Below are positions 41,401 through 46,996 of a DNA stretch of 64,000 bases, piece by piece. Both the position numbers and the translations under genes were made by a program. The notes under the pieces were generated by a model, which saw only the letters and a program-made list of their open reading frames with translations, had not been told where the DNA came from and made no database searches. How positions within the stretch are numbered: the stretch's first letter is position 1; the number at the start of each line of letters is the position of its first letter. Location: positions 1 to 64,000 of the forward strand of contig JAQGDQ010000496.1 of NCBI GenBank assembly GCA_030141605.1. The letters run 5' to 3'. This DNA comes from Tubiluchus corallicola (taxonomy: Eukaryota; Priapulida; Priapulimorpha; Priapulimorphida; Tubiluchidae).

Positions 41401-44400
41401 CCTAGAGAGCATTCTACATTCGTATCAAATAGACGAATTATTTGAACTGAAGTGATGAATTACAAGGCATTGTCTCGTAAAATTTGATTAAATTTGAAGT
41501 GATATGAAACCGATAAAATTAAAACTAAGTCCTGCGTGTTTAAAAACACGTTTCAAGCACTCCTGTTTTTACTTTTTAATTGATTTCCCCCTGGGCATCT
41601 CGTTCCAGATAGAGTCCATTTCTTATTTTATTGATATCCATAAAATAAAATTTCAAAAATCCATAAAATAAGCTATTTTATTTATTTTATACATATCCAT
41701 AATCTTATGTACCCTGAGTCTATATTCAAAAGTAGTATGGTAAACGAAAGTGCCAGGAAGCAGTTTCACGGCAGCCACCCATACATTTTACAAAATAACC
41801 AGTTACTGTTTAATCACATCTTCTTTGGTAACTATGATTAGTCCCTGTGTTTAGCACTCCACCATTAAAGACAATGCTACAGGTAATTCTGAAAAGTTTT
41901 AGTTGTATGTAGCTGTCATAACTAGGCTACTTTGCATCTTGCTTAACACTTGCGAATGCTTTTGCAACAACTCTCATAGACATGCTAATCCTCAGCCTGC
42001 TTAACGTTTGGACATGCCCACAGCGCAACTCTTGTGTCAACCTGTCACATGTAAGCTGCTTCTTTTCCTATGATGTAATTTAAAAAGAAAGCTACAGTCA
42101 ACGTTTATCTGTGCTTTTGGGGTCTGTGTTCAGAACAAATGAGCCAAAAATACTCAACAATTATGTTGAGTGCCTCTCTTGTCAAATTATAATTACTTCA
42201 CTTTTTCCAGTGACAGGCAAGTCTTATTATAGCATAACTTATGACATTTTTCAGTCGGTGGGACACATGCTTACCATAAGCTTGATAAAGAACCACCACC
42301 CATTTCATTGATGAGTTTTGTTCCCGTATTCTCACTTTTGTCACAGATGATAATACAGGTGGCAGCACAAGCGTTTATATTCAAATATGTTATGCAAGAA
42401 ATATGGTGAGTAAATGAGCAATTGCTAATTACATAATTGTGCTACATGTCTGATTGGCCACAGTAAAACTGTAAATTGTAATTATGACTGTTATAGGCGT
42501 AAGAAACTTTCCATTTCTTAGTGTAGAAACAAAACTGAATTTTTTTTGTTTCTAGTACGCGTAATTAGCTACAGAAAATGTAATTAGAGCCAATTCCGGC
42601 AATGCTAAATTGGCTAATTCCGTATTCTCAATGATTGATGGGAACACGCGAAACTAAAACATACAAATGACGAATTGCGTTTTGTCCACATTGGTAAACG
42701 AAGTTCGAACAGCAACTGCTTGCGCTATTTGGGGCTAAGAATGCTGCATTTACTTTTCATAGGTTTGAGCCGTATGATACAACTAAAGGTGAGCATCACA
42801 ATTACGGTAGCCACCAAAATGCAGTGACGTTTACAGTGTCAACGTTCCAGTACATAATCTTGGCAGTGGTTTATTCAAAAGGAACACCTTATAGGAAGAC
42901 CATGTTTTCAAATAGTGAGTGGCTTTCCTCTTCCATTTTCTCCGTTATCCTTCACTGTTATTAATTTTCATCAGTAACGATTTAAATCATGTCAAAGTGT
43001 TAGAAAAGTACAGCTGCCTATGCTTAAAAGTTTAGAATTGCTTTGGAAGTGTCTTAGAGGACTTTGTAGCACTCAAAACTGTACTGGCAACCAGCTAATT
43101 CAATGGGAATTTTAATAGTGATCTATTGAGACAAGGTCATACCCTTGCATTGTATGGACAATTGCTTACATGTTTCAACAAGACTCGACCCAATTGCCAT
43201 TAAATTTAGTCTGAATTAAATAGTACTATTAGAGAAATTTTCAAAGAAGGAAAAGTGAGATGTGAGCTTTGCATTAGTGAAAAACGTTTGAAATAAGTGT
43301 TACAAATTTTTACAAGTAGTAAACGGCGAAGGACAGACTTTGATTCTACTTGCTTGGCTTTTCAGGTTTGCAAACATCATGGACATTGTTCCTCCCAATT
43401 TTAATATTACAACTCATAACGAGCTAATGACTATTTTTAATTTATATTTCAATGATTAATAATGCTTCGCTTTCCAGTGACATGCTGTTGCAAGGCATTT
43501 GCTACTTCTGTTGTTGCATCACCAGAGTATATGTCCCTTCATAAGTCCATGTTTTCGTTCAACCTGGACTATTGCACAACTAATGTCAACTTTATTCATT
43601 ACATGTACATTATAACTGCATTCTTTCAATATCGGATTAGAATACCAAGTCCGTAAAATAGGATTTTCAGAATCTTCCTAAACTGGCTAAAGCAATAAAT
43701 TCTTCAATACAAAGATAAGTACCATTTTCTTTTCAGTACCATTCTTGATTGCTGTTATCGTGGTGACGTTAGTTACATTATACTTAGCTATATATCCAAC
43801 TGAGCCATTCGTTTCGTTACTTGAGGTAAGCTAGCTGTTGATTTCTTAAATACTATGGCAGTATTTAATCAAATTTAAAAGTGGCTTTTCATTACAGGAG
43901 TAGATTAATTACTGAAATAATGAATATAACATAACAACAGTGACGCGTAATTGCACATTGCACATAACTTATAATGACTGATATCTATAATTCGTTTCAA
44001 TTAACTTTCATCCAGCTCCATTATCCGCCTGAAATCTACTTTCGTCTACTCATTCTGGGGATTGGAGTCATCAACTTCTTTGTGTCATTTATTACGGAGG
44101 TACGTAGATCTCAATTATAAACTTGTGAAACAGACAAAGGGAATTAAGCGATGTCTGTTTTATATTAAGCGATACCCATAAGAAACTCTCTACTTCCAAA
44201 GTAACAGGCTTTGTAAAAAAAAAGGTTAGCTTAGGTAGAAGTTCGAAGTTAAATATGTTACAGCATACTGCTGTATCTCACTGAAAACTATTCTCACTGT
44301 ATAATTTCACAGCTAAATTTTCATAGTACCTTCACTACAAATTTTTTAAGAAAGTTGAATGGTAGAGCAACCACTAAAGAATTCCACTGATTTTTCTCAA

Positions 44401-46318
44401 TTATACACGCAAGACAATGCACAACGAGACAATACTGCAAATAATATTTTACAAAGAGTTTTATTCCAAAATACAGACGTTCGTCACGGATTTCTTCATT
44501 TTCCGCAAAATGCATGGATGTGAAAAGTTCCTATGCAATAAAGGTGCCCGATATCAGTATGAGCTGGTCGAAGAAGAACTGTTACAACATGACGAATGGC
44601 CACCAGTTAACGGACAAGAAACTTCATTGTCTAACACAAACAACATGAACAGTAAGCACTTTGTATCTGTTTTCATTGCTCTTTCGTCTTCTGTATTCTC
44701 TGCTTGATTTTTACCTGCATCATCTGTTTGGCTCTCATTCACACGTAAAGCATTTAGGTTACTATGAGCTTCTGGACGTCATTATAATTATCTTCTTTCA
44801 ATTTCACTTGCTATGTGCAAATGACTCTCCTTTGGTCTAGATATAACCTCAAGCAATGATGAATCTCGTAAAGTGATACTAAGAATATCTTACAATGAAG
44901 AAGGCACAGGAAACTACCAGAAAATGGAAACAGACGATCAAAGACATGCACTACTGAATAAGGACTCCGTGAAAAGCACATCGTATGAATTTGGCAAAAC
45001 CAAAGGTTTGTCTGTTTATTCGTTATCCATAAAAACATATCCAGCACAAAATATGTTAAAAATGTGATCAAGAAATCATATGCAACATGTTAAATAAGTA
45101 AAAATGTTCATCTTTATTGAAGATACGCTGAAAAGATTATATGACTATGTATTTAAAAGAATTAACATTCAACGAAATTAAAACTTTATAAAGCCAAAGA
45201 ACATAAATCTAAGCCCAGCCTCACAAACTTGCTGTCTAACAGCAATCGCTACTGTACAAAATAATTATAAATATATGGGAAAAATACGAAAAATGAGTCG
45301 ACGTTTTGCAACGGTTTGTTACCTATTGCAGAAAACGTGGCACTGTTATACTTACCTGACTGCAAAAAATAAGAATATTTTTAATGATCTCGATGAAGGA
45401 TATGCCCGTGACATTAAGATTTTATGTGAAAGATTAGGCGTTGTTACCTGACGACCAGAATGCTGGTCTCCATTTAAAACTCCATGCGAACTTGCTGTAA
45501 TCGTAAAGTTATAGATATTTTTATTTACATTTGCAATAAAATTGTCTTCCAGTGTCTTGGGATCAAAGTTCAGTATGAAAATTAAAACTGTATTATGCAA
45601 CTTGTAGTCTTCAACGAAAATTTGACGTAGTGGTAAAACAAATTTGAATCTTACTTACTGAGAGGATATTTCAATTACACCTATTTATAGGTACAAACAT
45701 ACGCATAATGCTGCCCAGGCTTTGTGAATATAATAACTAAGAGGGCCTATTAACTATTAGCTTCAACAAATGCTATTTTGTTCTGTACATTAATACCTGG
45801 CAACCTCCTGCTGAGCATGCATAGTGTTGAAGTTGATATATTATATTCTCAGGTTATACAATGCCAAGTTTCAAATTTGAAAAACCAGAAAGCTAACTAT
45901 GTACCTTGAAAAAGATAGCACGGTTTTTATTAATTTAAAGAGTTCGGTTTTTCGTGACGTCTTGCGCATGTTTGATCAACCAGCAACTTTTATCTGTCCT
46001 TTTTGTCTAAGTAAAAATAATATAATCATGTACACAAACACATTTGCAGTATATGTGGTGTGCTTATGTATATTCTGCATGCGCGTTTAACGTGGTGTTT
46101 GTGAGCAAAGTTATGACACTGTGAAGCGGCTAGCCGGTTAAAGCGCCCGATTGGCCACCGTTTTGCGATCCCTCTACTGAAAGTAAACTTTTTAAATTGT
46201 CAAACTTTTCGTAGATTCCGATGGAAAGAAGTTCAGCGCACCGGCTCAATGTGACGCAAATCAAAGCGATGAAACAACAGTCCATTTAATTAATTATGAA
46301 GGCGGAAATACCCATTGA
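14125..46318 (+). CDS. ATP13A: P5B-type P-type ATPase, ATP13A2/ATP13A3-like (31 recognised exons, 5' end incomplete)
   Basis: Predicted late-endosomal/lysosomal P5B ATPase. Characterised family members (ATP13A2, ATP13A3) export polyamines from the lysosome lumen by a phospho-aspartate cycle. Thirty-one exons join in phase into about 1,312 residues, slightly longer than the roughly 1,180-1,230 of human homologues. Order of landmarks: EIYGYKL and an N-terminal hydrophobic segment (e2), LNPFY and M1-M2 (e8), LVPGD and LTGESLP of the A domain (e10), HTLFCGT (e11), M3 (e12), M4 with PPVLP (e13), phosphorylation motif [10 protein letters not shown] across e13/e14, LTGDP (e14), KGSPE (e16), MITGDN (e18/e19), GDGANDCG (e21), then M5-M10 (e23-e28) and an acidic tail. 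The translation start is not settled: e1 begins behind a good acceptor, so at least one upstream exon is missing. An ATG at 14205 could start a shorter form. The subfamily call is very safe; which ATP13A paralogue it matches cannot be decided here. Confidence 0.95.
14635..14725. repeat. (CTTT)n/(ACTTT)n degenerate pyrimidine tract
   Basis: Runs of TTTACTTTACTTTGCC and TTTTCTTTTCTTTTC in the first intron of the ATP13A-like gene, 220 bp before the large pentanucleotide array. Confidence 0.85.
14941..15640. repeat. Pentanucleotide array of four ordered unit variants (CTCTG, CTCGG, CTCGA, CTCTA)
   Basis: About 700 bp of 5-bp units in the intron between exons e1 and e2. Blocks: CTCTG (about 14946-15050), CTCGG (15051-15086), CTCGA (15087-15104), then mainly CTCTA with returning CTCTG blocks (for example 15262-15321 and 15570-15592). 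Open frames encoding Leu/Ser/Cys/Tyr repeats are artefacts. Confidence 0.97.
17150..17268 (-). repeat. tRNA-like sequence, probably a tRNA-derived SINE head
   Basis: Minus strand shows an A-box-like TAGCTCATAAG and, about 40 bp later, a B-box GAGTTCGATTCC. The flanks do not pair as an acceptor stem, so it is not an intact tRNA gene. It ends 48 bp before exon e2. Confidence 0.5.
17317..17484 (+). CDS. ATP13A: ATP13A-like exon e2 (EIYGY motif and N-terminal hydrophobic segment)
   Basis: Flanked by TTACTTTCAG and GTATTT. It encodes EIYGYKLHK, a hydrophobic helix ([17 protein letters not shown]) and PEW, the N-terminal signature of P5B ATPases. The hydrophobic stretch corresponds to the membrane-associated Ma segment of this family. 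Phase 0 at both ends. Confidence 0.9.
18420..18478 (+). CDS. ATP13A: ATP13A-like exon e3
   Basis: A 59-nt exon between GGTTTACAG and GTGAGT. It encodes [13 protein letters not shown], matching the 'QWF' strand after the N-terminal hydrophobic segment in family members. Leaves two bases (AG). Confidence 0.85.
19129..19210 (+). CDS. ATP13A: ATP13A-like exon e4 (variable linker)
   Basis: Acceptor TTTTATTAG, donor GTAAGC. It encodes a polar, Asn-rich linker ([17 protein letters not shown]). The region is poorly conserved in the family; the call rests on phase and clean splice sites. Confidence 0.7.
19757..19848 (+). CDS. ATP13A: ATP13A-like exon e5
   Basis: Acceptor GTTTTTACAG, donor GTAAGT. 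It encodes [15 protein letters not shown], then [15 protein letters not shown]. This aligns with the family's 'YF...hkk.rYiW....FeK' segment. Leaves two bases into a 6.3-kb intron. Confidence 0.82.
19895..20165. repeat. Dispersed repeat, copy C (inverted relative to copies A and B)
   Basis: The reverse complement matches copy B: GCGAATGCTCTGATTATCTTTT..CAAACTT, AACGACTTACC, AAAATG.CAAGACGATTTTTAAGC in order. A weaker partial match lies at about 19530-19660. Confidence 0.65.
22900..23890. repeat. Long inverted repeat (about 400-bp arms, 147-bp spacer)
   Basis: Left arm 22900-23330 starts GTAGCCTGTTATCATTCTAT; right arm 23478-23890 ends with the near-exact complement (ATAGAATGATAACAGGCTAC). 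Matching continues through both arms with few mismatches, for example CAATCTTTAGGCTAACATAA against TTAGCCTAAAGATTG. The left arm has an expanded (CA)n tract that the right arm lacks. It lies in the 6.3-kb intron after e5. No ORF inside. Confidence 0.93.
23255..23321. repeat. (CA)n tract inside the left arm of the inverted repeat
   Basis: About 33 CA units with a few CG variants. It is flanked by arm sequence, and the right arm has only a short GTGTG in the same place. Confidence 0.95.
24200..24690. repeat. Dispersed repeat, copy B
   Basis: Same order of blocks as 8215-8735 (CTGCTTGAAAGACTT, ACGAATGCTC, CTAACGGTCATCG, AAGTGATATAAAATTTCAAG, TTTTTTAAGCTTTAT), with many point differences. It begins about 310 bp outside the right arm of the inverted repeat. 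Confidence 0.75.
25538..25612 (-). repeat. tRNA-like remnant
   Basis: Minus strand reads TGGTATAGCCGTTAGC (A-box-like), then TTTCTTTCGAGACCC (B-box-like) about 45 bp later. It does not fold into a full cloverleaf by eye, so a SINE head or pseudo-tRNA is likelier than a gene. Confidence 0.35.
26112..26186 (+). CDS. ATP13A: ATP13A-like exon e6
   Basis: Acceptor TTTATTTTAG, donor GTAAGT. It encodes [16 protein letters not shown] and ISQQEQEKR, the family's 'GLD..v.C......GLS..eq..R' block. It sits 220 bp before the AGAAG array in the next intron. Confidence 0.88.
26400..27040. repeat. Polypurine array: (AG)n, (GAAA)n, then (AGAAG)n
   Basis: In the intron between e6 and e7. AG units (26408-26440), GAAA units (26441-26480), then over 100 AGAAG units to about 27033. 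The plus strand is almost purely purine; I see a single C, at 26714. Purine-rich sequence continues to about 27225 with a few pyrimidines. The Ser/Leu/Phe open frames on the minus strand are artefacts. Confidence 0.98.
27351..27420 (+). CDS. ATP13A: ATP13A-like exon e7
   Basis: Acceptor GTTTCTCCAG, donor GTATGT. It encodes [13 protein letters not shown] and SISKLLFLE, the conserved '..YG.N.I.v.v.s...Ll..E' block just before M1. Phase 0 out. Confidence 0.92.
27670..28255. repeat. Decayed minisatellite, roughly 55-75-bp units
   Basis: About nine degenerate units carrying TGTCATTGTCATCCA, TTTTTATCTGCTGAT and TTGTCATC(C)AA(C)AAAA in the same order, with strong indel decay. It lies in the intron between e7 and e8. 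Confidence 0.75.
29250..29270. repeat. Short (TA)n tract
   Basis: About ten AT units in the intron before e8. Confidence 0.9.
29420..29586 (-). pseudogene. LINE reverse-transcriptase fragment
   Basis: Minus strand encodes YGIRCFPM, one stop, [20 protein letters not shown], then [14 protein letters not shown]. This matches the non-LTR reverse-transcriptase segment 'yGi....l.W..sYLs.R......g....GvPQGS.LGPLLF'. The stop falls where the conserved Trp sits. Both flanks end abruptly, so it is a dead, truncated copy inside the intron before e8. Confidence 0.8.
29830..29964 (+). CDS. ATP13A: ATP13A-like exon e8 (M1-M2)
   Basis: Acceptor TTGTTTTACAG, donor GTGAGC. It encodes [16 protein letters not shown], then [19 protein letters not shown] and RR. 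LNPFY followed by two hydrophobic helices is the M1-M2 hairpin of P5B ATPases. Confidence 0.95.
30598..30664 (+). CDS. ATP13A: ATP13A-like exon e9 (start of actuator domain)
   Basis: Acceptor TGTTTTCAG, donor GTATGT. It encodes [20 protein letters not shown], matching the 'LRdMv.....v.VcR.g' segment after M2. Leaves one base. Confidence 0.9.
31123..31268 (+). CDS. ATP13A: ATP13A-like exon e10 (actuator domain, TGES loop)
   Basis: Acceptor TTTTTCAAG, donor GTGAGA. It encodes [13 protein letters not shown], then [20 protein letters not shown] and SLP. The TGES loop dephosphorylates the aspartyl-phosphate intermediate in P-type ATPases. Confidence 0.96.
31669..31831 (+). CDS. ATP13A: ATP13A-like exon e11 (actuator domain)
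   Basis: Acceptor AATCTTTAG, donor GTAAGA. It encodes VTKVPLP, then [15 protein letters not shown] and AVVLRTG. HTLFCGT is diagnostic of P5B members. Leaves one base. Confidence 0.95.
32231..32376 (+). CDS. ATP13A: ATP13A-like exon e12 (M3)
   Basis: Acceptor TTTTATTGTAG, donor GTATGA. It encodes [20 protein letters not shown], then M3 ([20 protein letters not shown]). The GF.T.KG.L.R.I..P.P motif precedes M3 in all P5B ATPases. Confidence 0.95.
32781..32981 (+). CDS. ATP13A: ATP13A-like exon e13 (M4, ends in catalytic CFDK)
   Basis: Acceptor ATAATTTTCAG, donor GTAAAT. It encodes [19 protein letters not shown], then [23 protein letters not shown]4 carries the substrate-site signature, here PPVLP. 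The final DK are the first two residues of DKTGT, so Asp of CFD is the phosphorylated residue. Confidence 0.97.
33410..33616 (+). CDS. ATP13A: ATP13A-like exon e14 (TGTLTEDG, start of N domain)
   Basis: Acceptor TTATCTGTAAAG, donor GTAAGT. It begins [14 protein letters not shown] and contains [11 protein letters not shown] and [13 protein letters not shown], standard for the P/N domain junction. Phase 0 at both ends (207 nt). Confidence 0.97.
33753..33773. repeat. Short (TA)n tract
   Basis: About ten TA units in the intron between e14 and e15. Confidence 0.9.
34052..34126 (+). CDS. ATP13A: ATP13A-like exon e15 (variable N-domain loop)
   Basis: Acceptor GTTTTTTTCAG, donor GTTAGT (non-optimal). 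It encodes [19 protein letters not shown] and PAADE, a poorly conserved loop. Included because it is in frame, phase 0 at both ends, and sits where a variable N-domain loop is expected. Confidence 0.7.
35069..35228 (+). CDS. ATP13A: ATP13A-like exon e16 (N domain, KGSPE nucleotide-binding motif)
   Basis: Acceptor TTGATGTCAG, donor GTATTG. It encodes [19 protein letters not shown] and [20 protein letters not shown]. The RQF.F.S.LQRMSV and KGSPE motifs form the ATP pocket. Leaves one base (A). Confidence 0.95.
35650..35791 (+). CDS. ATP13A: ATP13A-like exon e17 (N domain end)
   Basis: Acceptor AGTTAATACAG, donor GTACAG. It encodes [20 protein letters not shown], then LAWKPL. The 'P.DF..vL..yt.qGyRVlAlA.K.L' block is diagnostic. 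Leaves AG. Confidence 0.94.
36056..36180 (+). CDS. ATP13A: ATP13A-like exon e18 (P domain)
   Basis: Acceptor CTTTTACAG, donor GTTAGC. It encodes [31 protein letters not shown] and TVMITG. The MITGDN loop is completed by the next exon. Leaves one base. Confidence 0.95.
36680..37480. other. Intron stretch resembling old repeat debris
   Basis: Contains 'CCATCTTGAAAT' and 'CCATTTTGAAAATGACAGCCATATTGG' type phrases also common in decayed repeats elsewhere in the window. No element ends found. Confidence 0.25.
37518..37582. repeat. (GAT/GAC)n trinucleotide-rich tract
   Basis: Degenerate GATGATGACGACGATG run about 100 bp before exon e19. A similar run lies at 38165-38270 in the intron after e20. 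Confidence 0.8.
37678..37910 (+). CDS. ATP13A: ATP13A-like exon e19 (P domain, TGDN)
   Basis: Acceptor ACAACTAG. It begins [18 protein letters not shown], then a variable insert. Three in-frame, phase-0 donors exist: after 37833 (GTTTCT), after 37860 (GTGATT) and after 37910 (GTGAGT). The last is the strongest and was chosen; use of the others would remove 26 or 17 residues. Confidence 0.85.
37996..38118 (+). CDS. ATP13A: ATP13A-like exon e20 (P domain)
   Basis: Acceptor TGACTCATAG, donor GTAAGT. It encodes [18 protein letters not shown] and DLLPK, the 'yhfa..G.sF..i..hf..LlpK' element that precedes GTVFARM. Phase 0 at both ends. Confidence 0.93.
38165..38270. repeat. (GATGAT/GACGAC)n degenerate tract
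   Basis: Purine-rich trinucleotide run just after exon e20; the minus-strand open frame across it (Ser/Pro) is an artefact. Confidence 0.8.
38841..38963 (+). CDS. ATP13A: ATP13A-like exon e21 (P domain, GDGAND hinge)
   Basis: Acceptor TTTGCAATTAG. It encodes [13 protein letters not shown] and [14 protein letters not shown]. The GDGAND loop coordinates magnesium at the phosphorylation site. The donor is GCAAGT, not GT: the coding sequence only continues as ALKAAHAG if this GC site is used. Confidence 0.95.
39352..39461 (+). CDS. ATP13A: ATP13A-like exon e22 (P domain end)
   Basis: Acceptor ACATGTTTTCAG, donor GTGCTT. It encodes [20 protein letters not shown] and PFTSKE, then CVPTLIR. This joins DCG of e21 in phase 0, proving the GC-AG intron. 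Leaves AG. Confidence 0.95.
39658..39754 (+). CDS. ATP13A: ATP13A-like exon e23 (M5)
   Basis: Acceptor TTTGTTTCAG, donor GTAAGT. It encodes [20 protein letters not shown] and [12 protein letters not shown]. The REGR-C-L-TSF-FKYM block and M5 are strongly conserved in ATP13A proteins. Confidence 0.95.
39811..39832. repeat. Short (TA)n tract
   Basis: About eleven TA units in the intron after e23. Confidence 0.9.
40700..40772 (+). CDS. ATP13A: ATP13A-like exon e24 (M6)
   Basis: Acceptor CTTCATTACAG, donor GTAAGT. It encodes [20 protein letters not shown], the '.L.d.QFl.iDl' M6 motif. Leaves one base before a 1.5-kb intron that holds a transposon remnant. Confidence 0.92.
40975..41716 (+). mobile_element. 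Degenerate DNA transposon with zinc-finger ORF remnant, hAT-like
   Basis: Terminal inverted repeats: left CAGGCTGCATAAGATTATGG (from 40975) and, on the complement, right CAGGGTACATAAGATTATGG (to 41716). Sub-terminal CCATAAAATAAG copies repeat at both ends. Inside, ATG at 41216 opens 47 codons ending at a TAG (41357), with [20 protein letters not shown]. The C..C..FG.E pattern resembles the N-terminal zinc finger of some transposases. CTATAT lies just outside both ends. It sits in the intron between e24 and e25. Confidence 0.75.
42255..42405 (+). CDS. ATP13A: ATP13A-like exon e25 (M7)
   Basis: Acceptor CATTTTTCAG, donor GTGAGT. It encodes [20 protein letters not shown], then [14 protein letters not shown]. 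The '.L....PP..L.s..v..sll.Q' block leads into M7. Several tempting reading frames lie just upstream; this one was picked because it is the only frame with the PP..L motif and correct phase. Confidence 0.9.
42763..42914 (+). CDS. ATP13A: ATP13A-like exon e26 (M8)
   Basis: Acceptor CTTTTCATAG, donor GTGAGT. It starts with the split codon for W, then [28 protein letters not shown] and KGTPYRK. The 'n.v.F..S.FQYi..a...SkG.P.R' motif is M8 of the family. Confidence 0.95.
43737..43825 (+). CDS. ATP13A: ATP13A-like exon e27 (M9)
   Basis: Acceptor TTCTTTTCAG, donor GTAAGC. It encodes [20 protein letters not shown] and EPFVSLLE: the ninth membrane helix and the start of the loop to M10. Confidence 0.9.
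44016..44099 (+). CDS. ATP13A: ATP13A-like exon e28 (M10)
   Basis: Acceptor CATCCAG, donor GTACGT. It encodes [20 protein letters not shown], then FFVSFITE: the last membrane helix, ending in the conserved acidic residue. Phase 0 at both ends. Confidence 0.9.
44414..44651 (+). CDS. ATP13A: ATP13A-like exon e29 (C-terminal cytosolic tail, start approximate)
   Basis: Donor GTAAGC after 44651 is clear. The acceptor is less certain: ACGCAAG before 44414 is in phase and has a pyrimidine-rich stretch. A phase-0 alternative lies at 44459. The tail contains [27 protein letters not shown] and EWPP. The last motif, about 60 residues after M10, is shared with other ATP13A proteins. Confidence 0.75.
44841..45005 (+). 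CDS. ATP13A: ATP13A-like exon e30 (C-terminal tail)
   Basis: Acceptor CTTTGGTCTAG, donor GTTTGT. It encodes a polar tail including [14 protein letters not shown] and [13 protein letters not shown]. If the weak donor is ignored, the frame stays open for 20 more residues and stops at 45067. Confidence 0.7.
46123..46190 (+). repeat. Possible tRNA-derived remnant
   Basis: GGCTAGCCGGTTAAAGCGCC resembles a tRNA A-box/D-arm and is locally GC-rich; the downstream TTTTGCGATCCC is only a weak B-box. It lies 25 bp before terminal exon e31. Confidence 0.25.
46215..46318 (+). CDS. ATP13A: ATP13A-like terminal exon e31 with stop
   Basis: Acceptor ACTTTTCGTAG. It continues in phase from e30 with [19 protein letters not shown], then [14 protein letters not shown] and TGA at 46316. 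The tail is not conserved, so the call depends on phase, acceptor and the 34-codon open frame. Confidence 0.6.
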
Positions 46319-46990
46319 CTGAGCTCCTCTGACATACGAAATGCAACAAATTGAACTACCTGTTAGCCGTGAAACCAGACAACTAGGAGACAGCAAACAG
46401 CACAGTAACATTCAAGACGTATTAATGTCAGTGTTGCTGAAAGTATGTTTTAGAAGTGAAAAATATGAGATGATTCAAGAAACGTGACAGAATAATATGA
46501 AATTTTAATATTTTGCTAAGGAAAACTAAATAGCCATAGTAAGACATACTGTAAATCTACGTTTGACACACTTGTTGTCACACCCAGAACTGGCAGATAA
46601 CTTGCCAATTAGAAGATATGAAAAATAGGGCATACATCAAAATTGTGCATTTTACAATTACTGTTTAAAATATCGTTTTATTCAAGTACCATAAATTATA
46701 CTAAAATAATTACTGTTGTTTAGACGATAAACACCTATTTTGTAGTACCATTTGTACAGTTTAGAGTAAATTTAGTGTACAGAACCTGGGTTATGGCAGT
46801 TAAATTTACAATTATAATTATAATAATTGATTTCTATGATTGCCAAGACCTAGTAATCTAGTAGGTCTATATGTTGTTTTATTTATTTTGCATTACTGTA
46901 GTAGCAGAAAAAATACAATAACACTGCCAACAATATCCACTTGTAAACATAGATTTATCTTAAAATTTAAATGTTTCACACTTAACAGGA

Positions 46991-46996
46991 AATAAA
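46991..46996 (+). terminator. First AATAAA downstream of the ATP13A-like stop
   Basis: AATAAA about 670 nt after the stop codon. It is a candidate polyadenylation signal; several more follow up to 48,890, as expected by chance in AT-rich DNA. Confidence 0.25.

Noticed and set aside
42111-42311. 66-codon frame just upstream of and into exon e25
   Set aside because: Wrong frame; only the frame starting at 42255 gives the M7 block.
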